From: JAHBTB01 sp964451255 | Lineage (GTDB): Bacteria; Armatimonadota; Fimbriimonadia; Fimbriimonadales; Fimbriimonadaceae | Assembly (NCBI GenBank): GCA_964451255.1 | Contig: CAYVHL010000001.1 | Span: forward strand, 1,116,001 to 1,180,000 | Direction: 5' to 3' | DNA length: 64,000 bases | Shown: positions 34,913 to 43,463 of the stretch, in pieces | Numbering within the stretch: the stretch's first letter is position 1 | How the letters are laid out: each line of letters starts with the position of its first letter | Program-made: the position numbers and the translations under genes | Notes under the pieces: model-generated | Seen by the model: the letters and a program-made list of their open reading frames with translations, nothing else | What the model was told of the DNA's origin: nothing | Databases searched by the model: none

Positions 34913-36091
34913 TCAGAGGCGCCAGAGGGCCGAGAGGGGCATAGACCAAAGCCCGTCCCCTAGTGGCGCCACTTCCTGACCCAAGTGAAACGCCACACCA
35001 CCGATGAAGTCATTGCCTGCGACACCCTGAAAGAACTTGAGGGCCTGGAGATCGGCGGGGGCCAACGATTCCCGAGGCACGACACTGATCCCGACGCAGC
35101 GGCCTTTCGCATTGGCAACGACCGCCGGCAAAGAATACTGGCGGGCGGACCGGAAGTGACACACACGATGGCCCTCCCCAAGATATGAGCATTGTCTCAT
35201 CAACTCCATAGCCACAAAGTTATCCAGACACTCCCGACTTGCGCCGAGGTGATCGGCCACCCCCGAGTCAACCAGGGCCACTCTCGGAGACTTGGCGACC
35301 CGGGCGTCGCCGCCGCCAGACCAAGCGGGAACGTTCCGGACAAGGTAGACGGCCTCGAGAAGGCCGAGATATCGCCCCACGCTCGTGGGGGGGATGCCGG
35401 TCGAGCGGGACAAAGCGGTGGCGTTCACAACCCCGTAGGGGTCTGCGGCGAGGGCGCGCAACAGTCTAGGGAGGAGCACGACGCCGTCCACCTGGGCAAT
35501 GTCCCGGACGTCGCGCTCGACCAGCGCCCGGACGTACGAGGCGAACCAAGCCTCGCGCCGGGACGCGGAGGGCCGTCCGCTCGGCTCGGGGAATCCACCC
35601 CGTGAAACCCGTTCCTGCCAATCCATCGCCGGTTCCACCGGAGGGGGCTGCCCGCCCTCAAAAGCCCAGGTCAAGAATCCCTCCCTCTTGCCCTCGATCT
35701 CGCCCTGCGACAACGGCCACAAGTCGATCGTCTCCATTCGGCCAGCCAGACTTTCACTGAGCTTGGGAAGCAGAAGCAGGTTGGCTGAACCGGTCACCAA
35801 CCACTTTCCCGGTGTCCTGTCCTTGTCCACGGCCGCTTTCAGGGTCCTGAACAGGCCGGGGGTCCGCTGAGCTTCGTCAATGACTGCGCCCTGCGGATAA
35901 GCGGCCAACAAAGAGGCAGGCGATGTGGCCGCCATGTCCAGCGTGACCGCGTCGTCCAGTGTGAGGTAAGGCGCGGGCCGGATCATCCTGGCAAGGGTCG
36001 TCTTGCCACATTGGCGTGGGCCGACCAGGGCCACCACGGGGGTGTCGGCCAAAGCTTCTCGTACACGTTGTTCAACGAACCGCGTGATCAC
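34913..36091 (-). CDS. AAA ATPase with DUF4143 domain
   Basis: 392-aa protein of the AAA_14/DUF4143 group, frequent in accessory regions. Walker A is VGPRQCGKTT (about 24-33), Walker B-like AVIDEAQR (about 69-76), and LVTGSANLLLL is the sensor segment. The DUF4143 part (about 190-390) contains a winged-helix-like stretch and VDSGVADHL. Its cellular role is not established. GTG 36091 was chosen because TAATAT ends 6 nt before it. A perfect 8-bp inverted repeat lies over the expected -35 position. Confidence 0.85.
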   Translation of the reverse strand: MITRFVEQRVREALADTPVVALVGPRQCGKTTLARMIRPAPYLTLDDAVTLDMAATSPASLLAAYPQGAVIDEAQRTPGLFRTLKAAVDKDRTPGKWLVTGSANLLLLPKLSESLAGRMETIDLWPLSQGEIEGKREGFLTWAFEGGQPPPVEPAMDWQERVSRGGFPEPSGRPSASRREAWFASYVRALVERDVRDIAQVDGVVLLPRLLRALAADPYGVVNATALSRSTGIPPTSVGRYLGLLEAVYLVRNVPAWSGGGDARVAKSPRVALVDSGVADHLGASRECLDNFVAMELMRQCSYLGEGHRVCHFRSARQYSLPAVVANAKGRCVGISVVPRESLAPADLQALKFFQGVAGNDFIGGVAFHLGQEVAPLGDGLWSMPLSALWRL

Positions 36092-36097
36092 GGGGGA

Positions 36098-36103
36098 ATA
36101 TTA
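36098..36103 (-). promoter_or_regulatory. -10 element of the DUF4143 ATPase gene
   Basis: TAATAT on the minus strand ending 6 nt before the GTG at 36091. Confidence 0.5.
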
Positions 36104-36111
36104 CCCACGAA

Positions 36112-36130
36112 GTGGTGGATTTTCCACCAC
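36112..36130. promoter_or_regulatory. Inverted repeat over the DUF4143 promoter
   Basis: GTGGTGGA and TCCACCAC, exact 8-bp arms with a 3-nt loop. It starts 8 nt upstream of the TAATAT -10 box and spans the -35 position, so it could be an operator. It also lies just past the stop of the NlpC/P60 gene and could act as that gene's terminator. Confidence 0.5.
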
Positions 36131-36139
36131 CGACTCGGC

Positions 36140-36952
36140 CTAACCTGCCTTGTCGCGGTGGGCGGAGACAAGAATCTTCCGCCACTTTTGCTCACGCAGG
36201 TCATCGGTGGCGACGCCGTGGTGCGTCCCGCTGCTGTGAATGAAGTAGGCGCCGCCATCGGCGAAGAAGCCCAAGAAAATGCCGGTGTGACCCACTTTCC
36301 CGCGTTTGCTGTCCCAAAACGAGAGCCGGTCGCCGGGCTGCAGGTCCTCCAGGCGCTCGACAGATTTGCCAACACGTGACTGTTCGTCTGCCGTGCGGGG
36401 GAGATCGACGCCGATCTTGCCGAACAGCTTCATGACGAACCCGCTGCAGTCGATGCCGTTCTTCAAGTCTTCGCCGCCCCAGACGTAGGGTGTGCCGATG
36501 TAGTTGAACGAGTAGTTCAGCATTTCGCCCTTGAGGCGGGCGTCCTCGCTGTTGGAGCGGAACGAGCCGCTTCGGCTGGGCAGGCTGGCGACATCTCGTT
36601 TCGGTTTCGCCACGTCGGCGGTCACGTCGTACGGCAACGGGGCCACCCGGTCGCTGAGGACGTAGCCAGTACTACCATCGGACATCACCACGGCGAGCCA
36701 CGCAGGGTCGTCCGTCACATTGATGACCAAGTATTGGTAAAGCTTGGTCGAAAAAAGCGTCTTTGACTTTATGTCCCGGTGGCGGAAGATACGGGTCTGG
36801 TCGACAATCTGGCCGAGCCGCCCAATAACCTGCTTGTCCTTGCCGGAGGCCTTCGCCTGGTCAGGCGCCGGGCTCTGGGCGACGCCTTGCGCGAACAGCG
36901 CCGTCGACGCGGCGGCGAGTGAAACCAATCCCAGCAGGCGACCCCAACCCAT
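36140..36952 (-). CDS. NlpC/P60 (C40) cell-wall peptidase
   Basis: 270-aa secreted peptidase (signal peptide MGWGRLLGLVSLAAASTALFA). An SH3-like segment (about 43-105) is followed by a C-terminal NlpC/P60 domain with Cys169 in NGIDCSG, His222 in VGHTGIF and His239 in YFIHSSG. The family cleaves gamma-D-Glu-diaminopimelate links in peptidoglycan stem peptides. ATG 36952 was preferred over GTG 36982, which would put nine polar residues before the signal peptide. TATAAT ends 9 nt before the ATG. It lies just after purQ. Confidence 0.88.
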   Translation of the reverse strand: MGWGRLLGLVSLAAASTALFAQGVAQSPAPDQAKASGKDKQVIGRLGQIVDQTRIFRHRDIKSKTLFSTKLYQYLVINVTDDPAWLAVVMSDGSTGYVLSDRVAPLPYDVTADVAKPKRDVASLPSRSGSFRSNSEDARLKGEMLNYSFNYIGTPYVWGGEDLKNGIDCSGFVMKLFGKIGVDLPRTADEQSRVGKSVERLEDLQPGDRLSFWDSKRGKVGHTGIFLGFFADGGAYFIHSSGTHHGVATDDLREQKWRKILVSAHRDKAG

Positions 36953-36961
36953 AACCTTTCT

Positions 36962-36967
36962 ATTATA
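36962..36967 (-). promoter_or_regulatory. -10 element of the NlpC/P60 gene
   Basis: Perfect TATAAT on the minus strand, 9 nt before the ATG at 36952. AAAGG lies between. Confidence 0.45.
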
Positions 36968-36986
36968 GGTCGTTTTTGTCACCCCG

Positions 36987-37673
36987 TTAGTTCACTGGAA
37001 GTAGGCGAAAGGCGGTCAAGATCGCCAATCCGTCGTCGGAACCCAGTAATTTTTTGGTGGCCCGCTCGGGGTGCGGCATCATGCCAAGGACGTTCCCTTC
37101 CTTGTTCACCAGGCCCGCGACCGCGCCCCGGGAGCCGTTCACGTTCCATTTGTCGTCCCTGTCGCCGTCGGGCGCGACGTAGCGAAATGCGACCTGACCT
37201 TCGCCCTCCAGCCTGCGCATCGTCTCGTCATCGCAGACGTAACGGCCCTCCATATGGGCGATCGGGATCCGGAGCACCCTTTCGGCGCCCTGGGTCCACG
37301 GGCTGGTTCGGTTCTCAGCCTGCAGGTGCACGTCTTGGCAAAGGAATTTCTGGCCGATGTTCTGCATCAGCGCGCCGGGCAGGATGTGCGCCTCACAAAG
37401 GATCTGGAAGCCGTTGCAGATCCCGGCGACGGGCCGACCTTCAACGGCGAATCTCCTCACCTCCTCCATGACCGGCGCGGTCGCCGCCATCGCCCCGCAA
37501 CGCAGGTAGTCACCGTAGGTGAACCCGCCCGGGACGAACACGGCGTCGAACCCGGCGAGAGAAGTGGCGTCGTGCCAGACATATTCCGCCTGGACACCGA
37601 CGTCGTCGCGCAAAGACCACAGCGCGTCCTGGTCACAGTTGGAGCCGGGAAACTGGATGACGGCGATTTTCAA
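36987..37673 (-). CDS. purQ: Phosphoribosylformylglycinamidine synthase, glutaminase subunit
   Basis: 228-aa class I glutamine amidotransferase that feeds ammonia to PurL in purine synthesis. It begins LKIAVIQFPGSNCDQDAL. FVPGGFTYGDYLR, the nucleophile in GICNGFQIL and a C-terminal MMPHPERA histidine are visible. The TTG start at 37673 shares two bases with the purS stop (TTGA), so translation is coupled. purL is not in the window. Confidence 0.94.
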   Translation of the reverse strand: MKIAVIQFPGSNCDQDALWSLRDDVGVQAEYVWHDATSLAGFDAVFVPGGFTYGDYLRCGAMAATAPVMEEVRRFAVEGRPVAGICNGFQILCEAHILPGALMQNIGQKFLCQDVHLQAENRTSPWTQGAERVLRIPIAHMEGRYVCDDETMRRLEGEGQVAFRYVAPDGDRDDKWNVNGSRGAVAGLVNKEGNVLGMMPHPERATKKLLGSDDGLAILTAFRLLPVN

Positions 37674-37903
37674 TTCAGAACCTCGATCGAGTAGTCCTCG
37701 ATCACAGGGTTGGCGAGAAGCTTGGCGCACATCGCCTTCACTCGTTCCTCGTCGAACTTTTCCATCTGGAGTGTGATGGTCTTCCCGATCCTCGCGTCCT
37801 TGACCTCGTCGAACTGAAGCTTGTGCAAGGTGCCCGTGACCGTCCGGCCCGCCGAATCCAGTAGCGACGGCTTCAGATTGACAAACACGCGGACGGTCAC
37901 CAT
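37670..37903 (-). CDS. purS: Phosphoribosylformylglycinamidine synthase subunit PurS
   Basis: 77-aa small subunit that joins PurL and PurQ. MVTVRVFVNLKPSLLDSAGRTV and a C-terminal VIEDYSIEVLN are characteristic. The ATG at 37903 matches the usual family length; the frame runs to 37936 but CAGAAT ends 7 nt before 37903, in the leaderless layout. Confidence 0.92.
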   Translation of the reverse strand: MVTVRVFVNLKPSLLDSAGRTVTGTLHKLQFDEVKDARIGKTITLQMEKFDEERVKAMCAKLLANPVIEDYSIEVLN

Positions 37904-37910
37904 GTATGAG

Positions 37911-37916
37911 ATTCTG
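37911..37916 (-). promoter_or_regulatory. -10 element of purS-purQ
   Basis: CAGAAT on the minus strand ending 7 nt before the ATG at 37903, without a ribosome-binding site. Confidence 0.35.
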
Positions 37917-37964
37917 ACATCGGCCACAGCAACCAAAGGACCGGAGGGCAGGGTCGGCCATGGG

Positions 37965-37970
37965 TACCTT
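37965..37970 (+). promoter_or_regulatory. -10 element of hisG
   Basis: TACCTT ending 8 nt before the ATG at 37979. Confidence 0.35.
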
Positions 37971-37978
37971 GGGGCGCG

Positions 37979-38848
37979 ATGCGACTGAGGCTCGGACTAC
38001 CCAAGGGCAGCCTGGAAGAGGCGACTTACGGCCTGTTCGGACGCGCCGGGTTCACGATCAAGACGGCCAGCCGAAGCTACCAGCCGATGATCGACGACGA
38101 GACCATCGAGCCCGTGCTACTACGGCCACAGGAGATCCCCCGGTTCATCGAGGACGGCGTCATCGACGCCGGGCTTACTGGCTTTGACTGGATCACCGAC
38201 TGCCAAGCCGACCTGCACGAGATCTGCGAGCTCCGCTATTCGAAGCTCACTAGCAACCCCATCCGCATCGTGCTGGCCGTGCATGAGGAAAGCCAGTTCA
38301 AGGAGGCGAAAGACCTCGCGGGACAGACAGTCGCCACCGAATACGTCCGCCTCACCCAGCGGTACTTCTCTGACAAGGGCGTCGACGTCCGGGTGGAGTT
38401 CAGTTGGGGCGCGTGCGAAGTCAAGGTCCCGAGCCTCGTCCAGGCCATCGTGGTCAACACGGAGACCGGATCAAGCCTGCGGGCGCACAACCTGCGGATC
38501 ATGGACACCCTTCTGACTTCGACCACGAGGTTTGTGTGTGGCAAAGCGGTGTGGGAGGACCCGGAGAAGCGCGAGAAGCTCGAGTCTATGGCGATCCTGC
38601 TGACCGGCGCGATCAACGCGACCAAGATGGTCGGTTTGAAGATGAACCTGCCAGCCGCCGACCAGCAGGCGATCCTGTCCCTGTTGCCCGCGCTCAAGAA
38701 CCCGACTGTGTCGCAGTTGTCTGACCCGTCTTGGGTCGCCGCCGAGGTCGTGCTCACCGAGCGCGAAGTGCGGGAACTGATCCCCCGTCTCAAGAAGGCG
38801 GGCGCGACCGGACTGGTCGAGTACCCCTTGAACAAGGTCATCCTCTAG
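37979..38848 (+). CDS. hisG: ATP phosphoribosyltransferase, long form
   Basis: First enzyme of histidine synthesis, joining ATP and PRPP, 289 aa. MRLRLGLPKGSLEEA, the substrate segment DAGLTGFDW, NTETGSSLRAHNL at the PRPP loop and an ACT-like C-terminal regulatory domain (about 215-289) mark the long, HisZ-independent form. The C-terminal domain normally confers histidine feedback inhibition. No other his gene is nearby. It ends 32 bp before the S9 peptidase gene. Confidence 0.94.
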   Translation: MRLRLGLPKGSLEEATYGLFGRAGFTIKTASRSYQPMIDDETIEPVLLRPQEIPRFIEDGVIDAGLTGFDWITDCQADLHEICELRYSKLTSNPIRIVLAVHEESQFKEAKDLAGQTVATEYVRLTQRYFSDKGVDVRVEFSWGACEVKVPSLVQAIVVNTETGSSLRAHNLRIMDTLLTSTTRFVCGKAVWEDPEKREKLESMAILLTGAINATKMVGLKMNLPAADQQAILSLLPALKNPTVSQLSDPSWVAAEVVLTEREVRELIPRLKKAGATGLVEYPLNKVIL

Positions 38849-38867
38849 CCTCCTTCTGGCCGAAAGG

Positions 38868-38873
38868 TAAAGT
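38868..38873 (+). promoter_or_regulatory. -10 element of the S9 peptidase gene (leaderless layout)
   Basis: TAAAGT ending 7 nt before the ATG at 38881. The preceding 12 bases match one arm of the palindrome at 16063-16093. Confidence 0.5.
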
Positions 38874-38880
38874 CCCCGGC

Positions 38881-40881
38881 ATGGCCCGGCGCGACATCAA
38901 GCCCGAAGACCTGACCCTGTTCCAACTCGTCTCCGACCCTCAGGCGTCACCCGACGGCCGTCGGATTCTGTTTGCGAAATCACAGGTGAGCGATAAGAAC
39001 AAGGTCGTCGCCAACCTGTTCACCGTCAATGTGGCTGAGGGCGACGTCAAACAGCTGACCCAGGGTGAAGGGGGCGCGGGACACGGCCGCTGGTCTCCGG
39101 ATGGCGGCAAGGTCGCCTTCATCAGCGGGCGCGAGAAGCCGTCCGCCCAAATCTACTTGATCCCGACCGACGGCGGCGAGGCGTCCAAGCTCACGAGCTT
39201 CCCGGAGGGAAGCGTCGGTGGGTTCAAGTGGTCTCCGGACGGCGCGCACATCGTCGCCGCCTTCAGGGAGACCGCGGGAGACCGCACCACCAAGGCCCAA
39301 AAGGAGCGGGAGGAGAAAGGGTTGAGCACTCCGCCTTGGGTGATCGACACGACCTGGTACCGGGAGGACGGAGACGGCTACTTTGGCGGCCAGAGATACA
39401 AGCTCTACCATGTCGATGTCGAGACGGGCAAGCACAAGCTGCTCTATGACGAGGCGGCGATGGGCGACTACGGATTCGACTGGCTGCCCGACTCAAGCGG
39501 CCTGATCGTCAGCCATTCCGCCGAGAAAGACCCCCTGCTGACCACTCCCAACGACCAGCTCTACCATGTGCCGCTCAAGGGCAAAGCGAAGATGTTGAAG
39601 GGGTTGTCGGAGGGCAGCAAAGGCATGCCCGCCGTCTCGCCCGATGGCAAGTCCGTCGCCTACGTCGGCGACCACGACAAGTCCGACCCTTGGGGCGTGC
39701 GGAACGACAAGGTCTACATCTCCCCGGTCGACGGCGGCGAACAAAGGTGCCTGACGGACAAGGACGACTACGACGTCGCCGCGCTCACGTTGAGCGACAC
39801 GAGCGCGGCTGGTTCTCCTATCCTAGAGTGGTCTACCGACGGCAAGTCGCTCTTTGTGGCCGTCGCCACCAAGGGAGAGGTGCAACTTGGCGTGGTCGAC
39901 GTCAAGAAGGGCGGCCTCGGCCTGATCACGGAAGGAACACATATCCTCGGCGTCGGCAACACCAGCAAGGACGGGAAAGTGCGGGCCATGACGCACGCCG
40001 ACTTCACGTCGCTGATCGAGGTCGCTGTGCTTGTGGGCGGCAAGACCAAGATCCTCACCAGCTTCAACAAGGACTATCTCGACAAGGTCAAGGTCGCCCC
40101 GACCGAAGAGGTCTGGGTCGACTCGACGGACGGCACCAAGGTCCAGACGTGGGTCGTCAAACCGGCCGATTTCAACCCGAAGAAGACCTACCCGTGCGTC
40201 ATCGAGGTGCATGGCGGGCCCCACGGGCAATATGGCGTCGGTTTCTTCCACGAGTTCCAGGTGCTCGCGGCCCAGGGTTACGTGGTCGTCTTCAGCAATC
40301 CGCGCGGCAGCAAGGGTTACGGCGAGAAGTTTTGCGCCGCGATCCGGGGCAACTGGGGCTCCAAGGACTGGGACGACGTCAAGGCCGTAACCGAGTGGGC
40401 GCAGCATCAAACCTATGTCAAGGCCGGACAGATCGGCGTCATGGGCGGCTCCTACGGCGGCTACATGACTAACTGGGCGGTCAGCCATAGCGACGTCTAC
40501 AAGGCGGCGATCACTGACAGGTGTGTCTTCAACTGGCTCTCGGCGGGCGGCAACAGCGATTATCCGCTCAACCGCGACGGCTACTTCGGCGGAAAGGCGT
40601 GGGGAAGCCACAAGGACATCAAGATCCTGTGGGATCAATCGCCGATCAGCCACTTTGACAACGTCAAGACGCCGATGCTCATCATCCACAGCGAAGGCGA
40701 CCTCCGGTGCAACGTCGAGCAGGCCGAACAGGTCTTCTACGTGCTCAAGTGCAAGGGGATAGAGACACGCTTTGTCCGGTACCCGCAAAGCACAAGCCAC
40801 GGCTTGAGCCGCAACGGGCCGCCCGACTTGCGGGTGCACCGCCTTAACCAGATCGTCGAATGGTGGAAGCGCTTCTTCTGA
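38881..40881 (+). CDS. S9 family serine peptidase (acylaminoacyl-peptidase type)
   Basis: 666-aa prolyl-oligopeptidase family enzyme. An N-terminal WD40-like beta-propeller (about 15-410) has repeated SPDG turns (SPDGRRIL, SPDGGKVAF, SPDGAHIV). The C-terminal catalytic domain has Ser524 in GGSYGGYM, Asp607 in SEGDLR and His640 in TSHGLSR. No signal peptide is present, so it acts in the cytoplasm on short or N-acylated peptides. The frame continues upstream to 38731 inside hisG, but ATG 38881 fits both the family start and a TAAAGT box 7 nt upstream. Confidence 0.92.
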   Translation: MARRDIKPEDLTLFQLVSDPQASPDGRRILFAKSQVSDKNKVVANLFTVNVAEGDVKQLTQGEGGAGHGRWSPDGGKVAFISGREKPSAQIYLIPTDGGEASKLTSFPEGSVGGFKWSPDGAHIVAAFRETAGDRTTKAQKEREEKGLSTPPWVIDTTWYREDGDGYFGGQRYKLYHVDVETGKHKLLYDEAAMGDYGFDWLPDSSGLIVSHSAEKDPLLTTPNDQLYHVPLKGKAKMLKGLSEGSKGMPAVSPDGKSVAYVGDHDKSDPWGVRNDKVYISPVDGGEQRCLTDKDDYDVAALTLSDTSAAGSPILEWSTDGKSLFVAVATKGEVQLGVVDVKKGGLGLITEGTHILGVGNTSKDGKVRAMTHADFTSLIEVAVLVGGKTKILTSFNKDYLDKVKVAPTEEVWVDSTDGTKVQTWVVKPADFNPKKTYPCVIEVHGGPHGQYGVGFFHEFQVLAAQGYVVVFSNPRGSKGYGEKFCAAIRGNWGSKDWDDVKAVTEWAQHQTYVKAGQIGVMGGSYGGYMTNWAVSHSDVYKAAITDRCVFNWLSAGGNSDYPLNRDGYFGGKAWGSHKDIKILWDQSPISHFDNVKTPMLIIHSEGDLRCNVEQAEQVFYVLKCKGIETRFVRYPQSTSHGLSRNGPPDLRVHRLNQIVEWWKRFF

Positions 40882-40890
40882 GGGCGGCCC

Positions 40891-40896
40891 TAGAAT
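40891..40896 (+). promoter_or_regulatory. -10 element of the AlbA_2 gene (leaderless layout)
   Basis: TAGAAT ending 7 nt before the ATG at 40904. An earlier in-frame ATG (40895) overlaps this box, so 40904 is preferred. Confidence 0.5.
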
Positions 40897-40903
40897 GAGG
40901 GCG

Positions 40904-42412
40904 ATGGACGACCGGTTGTTCGCGGAGGCGGTTGAACAGGCCTACTTCCGGCTGTACAGTTCGGTCATCGCATTAGACACGACGGGAAGGTCGAGGAAGG
41001 CCTCGGTCGCCACGGAAGAAGACCGGCAGGCCTGCGTCCTCACGGTCCTGTCGCGGCTGGCCTTCTTGATGGCGTTCAAGAGCCGTGGCTGGTTCCGCTG
41101 GCAGGGCCGCAGCGACTACGTCATGGCCCTGTGCGACGATACGCGCTCGGGACTGAGCGGCTACCTGTTCGCCCAGCGGCTCGCCCGAGTCTTTGACAAC
41201 GCGACACGCCAGGCCCACCCGTCAGCCCGTGAACTGGTGAGGCCAGTGGTCGGCGACGTGCCCTATCTGGGGCCTTCCGCGTTGGGTTCGGTGAACCCGA
41301 CCCTTGAGGACGGCCCTGTGCTCATGCTAGCGGACGAGGCGGTGTTGGAAACGTGCTCGCCTACCGGCCTGTTCTCGCGCTTCACCTTCTCACCTGACGG
41401 CGAGCCCGACGCGGTGAGCCCAGATCAATTTGTGACTGCGGTCATCCAGGCGCTCGGCCGACCTGCGACGCCAGCGGTGGCTGGCGCAGGCAAAGGTTGT
41501 GCCGAAGCGATCGAACGGGAACTGGGACCGAACGGCCTTGACGCCATGACTCAAGACGAGGCGTCGAAAGCCCTCAAGGCACTCGGCCGCGTCCACATGA
41601 TGGACGAGGCGTGTGGAGTCGGCGACGGGCTGGTCGCGTTCTTCGACGGCCTGAAGTCGGTCGCCGGCAGACTCCACGCCAACACCAAGCGACCCGAGAC
41701 CGGGCTGGCTGCCACCGTCGCCAACCTGGTCGGCCAAAACGTGCGCGCGGTTGACCCCGACCCCGTCAACGCTTTTCTGGCCCGTTTTCGCCTAGCGTCA
41801 AGGTTGCTGGCCCTCTCGACGGGCCAGCGACCGGTGCCGCTCCCCGCGATGGACATGGTCGTCAAATCGGGCGGAATGGTCGTCAAATCGGGCAGGCCGC
41901 CAGGCCCCGGGTCGGCGGGGTTCGTCGAAGGCCCGAGAACGGAGTTCAAGGCGACCTTCGAGTGGGATACTAGGAAACAGCAGCGCAACCCGGACCACTT
42001 GTTCGCCTCGCTCAAGACGGTGGCCGCCTTCATGAACGCCTCCGGCGGAGTGCTCTACTTAGGAGTAGATGACGGCGGCGAAGCCATCGGACTCGACGGC
42101 GACCTCAGCTTGATCGACGACCCCCATCCGCTGGACATCTTCGAGATGCGGTTCCGAGAAGCGATGAAGAACCATATCCAACCGATCCCGCTGAACCACG
42201 TGCAGGTGCAGTTCATCAGCCTTCAGGGCAAGACGGTCGCGAAGATCGAGGTCTCCGCAAGATCCGGCGTGACCTACCTGATCCGTCGCGACCCTCGGTC
42301 GGGGCAAATGCTAGAGGAAATCTATGTCCGTGACGGTAACCGAACGTTGAACCTGAACGGCCGCACACGTGACCAATTTGTGCTGGGTCGGTATGGCGCC
42401 GGGAACCTCTGA
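40904..42412 (+). CDS. Protein with C-terminal Schlafen-type AlbA_2 domain
   Basis: 502-aa cytoplasmic protein. Residues about 340-485 match the AlbA_2 nucleic-acid-binding domain: EGPRTEFKATFEWD, AAFMNASGGVLYLGVDDGG and a closing DGNRTLNLNGR. The first 320 residues are unrecognised and mostly helical. A 21-bp tandem duplication repeats MVVKSG just before the AlbA_2 part, as a linker. AlbA_2 proteins are often transcription regulators or linked to defence, but neither role is shown here. It is followed, tail to tail, by the DgcN-like gene. Confidence 0.75.
   Translation: MDDRLFAEAVEQAYFRLYSSVIALDTTGRSRKASVATEEDRQACVLTVLSRLAFLMAFKSRGWFRWQGRSDYVMALCDDTRSGLSGYLFAQRLARVFDNATRQAHPSARELVRPVVGDVPYLGPSALGSVNPTLEDGPVLMLADEAVLETCSPTGLFSRFTFSPDGEPDAVSPDQFVTAVIQALGRPATPAVAGAGKGCAEAIERELGPNGLDAMTQDEASKALKALGRVHMMDEACGVGDGLVAFFDGLKSVAGRLHANTKRPETGLAATVANLVGQNVRAVDPDPVNAFLARFRLASRLLALSTGQRPVPLPAMDMVVKSGGMVVKSGRPPGPGSAGFVEGPRTEFKATFEWDTRKQQRNPDHLFASLKTVAAFMNASGGVLYLGVDDGGEAIGLDGDLSLIDDPHPLDIFEMRFREAMKNHIQPIPLNHVQVQFISLQGKTVAKIEVSARSGVTYLIRRDPRSGQMLEEIYVRDGNRTLNLNGRTRDQFVLGRYGAGNL
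41855..41896 (+). repeat. 21-bp tandem duplication in the AlbA_2 gene
   Basis: Two adjacent 21-bp units (41855-41875, 41876-41896) differing only in the final three bases. In frame, coding MVVKSGG-MVVKSGR. Confidence 0.9.
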
Positions 42413-42434
42413 CGGGGTGCCGCGCCGATGGGCG

Positions 42435-43460
42435 CTAGCCAAGAGGGAGGGCGTCGACGATGCGCCCGGCGCCGTCGACAAGAGGGTTGACGACCGGAAT
42501 GCCAAGTTCACTTTCCAACCTGCGGGCGTGCTCTCGAGCCTCCTCGTGGCCCAAATCACCCGGGTTAAGCGCCACCGCCACTGTCTTTGGCGTCGTAAAC
42601 GCACCGCAGGCGCTGGCGATGGATTCAACCAAATGGATGGCTTCTGCCAAGGGCGGCACTTTCACCCAAGGCTGCCTGGGGAGGCACTCCATCCCCGCTC
42701 GATGGCACATCACCAGGTGGGTCGGCATGGTTCCGCGCAGGAGCGGCAGGCATGCCGTGCTCGACGGGTGGCCGAAGGAACCCTGGCCCTCGACCACGAT
42801 AAGGCCTTTGTCCTCGTGGCGGAGCACTTCGCGTTCCACCGACCCGGCCGCATAATCGACACGCACTGCGTCAAGGGGAACCCCGCTGCCAGAGACGACG
42901 ATGCCGATCTGACCGGTGGCCACAAACCCTGACGCCACACCGCGCTCCTTCGCCTCATTAAAGATCTCAAGACCGGCGGTCATCTTGCCGACCGCCATGT
43001 CGGTGCCGACCATGAGGAGGCGGACGCCTTCGTGGCGACGGGCTGCGCCGCTGGCGGCGCCAAGCCCGTCGGGCTCCTGCCGGACATCCCATATCCAACC
43101 TGTCGCCTGCGGATATCGCGGCGCCAGCCGCTCATGGAGCCCGTTGACAATGTTGAGCCCAAGATCCACCATATGGTCAAGAACGGGCCGCCATGACTCG
43201 GGGATCTTTCCCCCGGATGGGGCGATGCCCAGTACGGCGGTGTCTGCACCGAGCGCGCTGGCTTCGCGCAGTGATGCGACAACGGGCACTTGGCGCTTGA
43301 CCCCGGTCAACGCCACGCTGTCCTCTCCGGCGTGACGAGAATCGACAAGGCAGACCACATCATTCGCGCTGTACCGAAACACGCCGACGGCCATCTTGGC
43401 GGTGTTGTCGTCAAAGCCTCCCTCGCAATAGAGGGCGAGACGGTTGTCCGGCTTGAGCAC
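42435..43460 (-). CDS. DUF1611 protein, probable D-glutamate N-acetyltransferase (DgcN-like)
   Basis: 341-aa DUF1611 protein. Visible features are LYCEGGFDDNTAKMAVG at the start, a Rossmann-like N-terminal half and a P-loop-like segment VGTDMAVGKMT (about 150-160), then GQIGIVVSGSGVPLDAVRVDYAAG. DUF1611 members paired with an enolase-type epimerase are described as DgcN, acting in D-glutamate breakdown. The adjacent upstream gene is just such an epimerase, so the pair supports that role. Reaction here is inferred, not shown. GTG at 43460 lies 3 bp after the epimerase stop. Confidence 0.75.
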   Translation of the reverse strand: MLKPDNRLALYCEGGFDDNTAKMAVGVFRYSANDVVCLVDSRHAGEDSVALTGVKRQVPVVASLREASALGADTAVLGIAPSGGKIPESWRPVLDHMVDLGLNIVNGLHERLAPRYPQATGWIWDVRQEPDGLGAASGAARRHEGVRLLMVGTDMAVGKMTAGLEIFNEAKERGVASGFVATGQIGIVVSGSGVPLDAVRVDYAAGSVEREVLRHEDKGLIVVEGQGSFGHPSSTACLPLLRGTMPTHLVMCHRAGMECLPRQPWVKVPPLAEAIHLVESIASACGAFTTPKTVAVALNPGDLGHEEAREHARRLESELGIPVVNPLVDGAGRIVDALPLG

Positions 43461-43463
43461 GGC

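Noticed and set aside
35210..35232. TTATCCAGA resembling a DnaA box.
   Set aside because: It lies within the DUF4143 coding sequence, is isolated, and misses the conserved CACA end.
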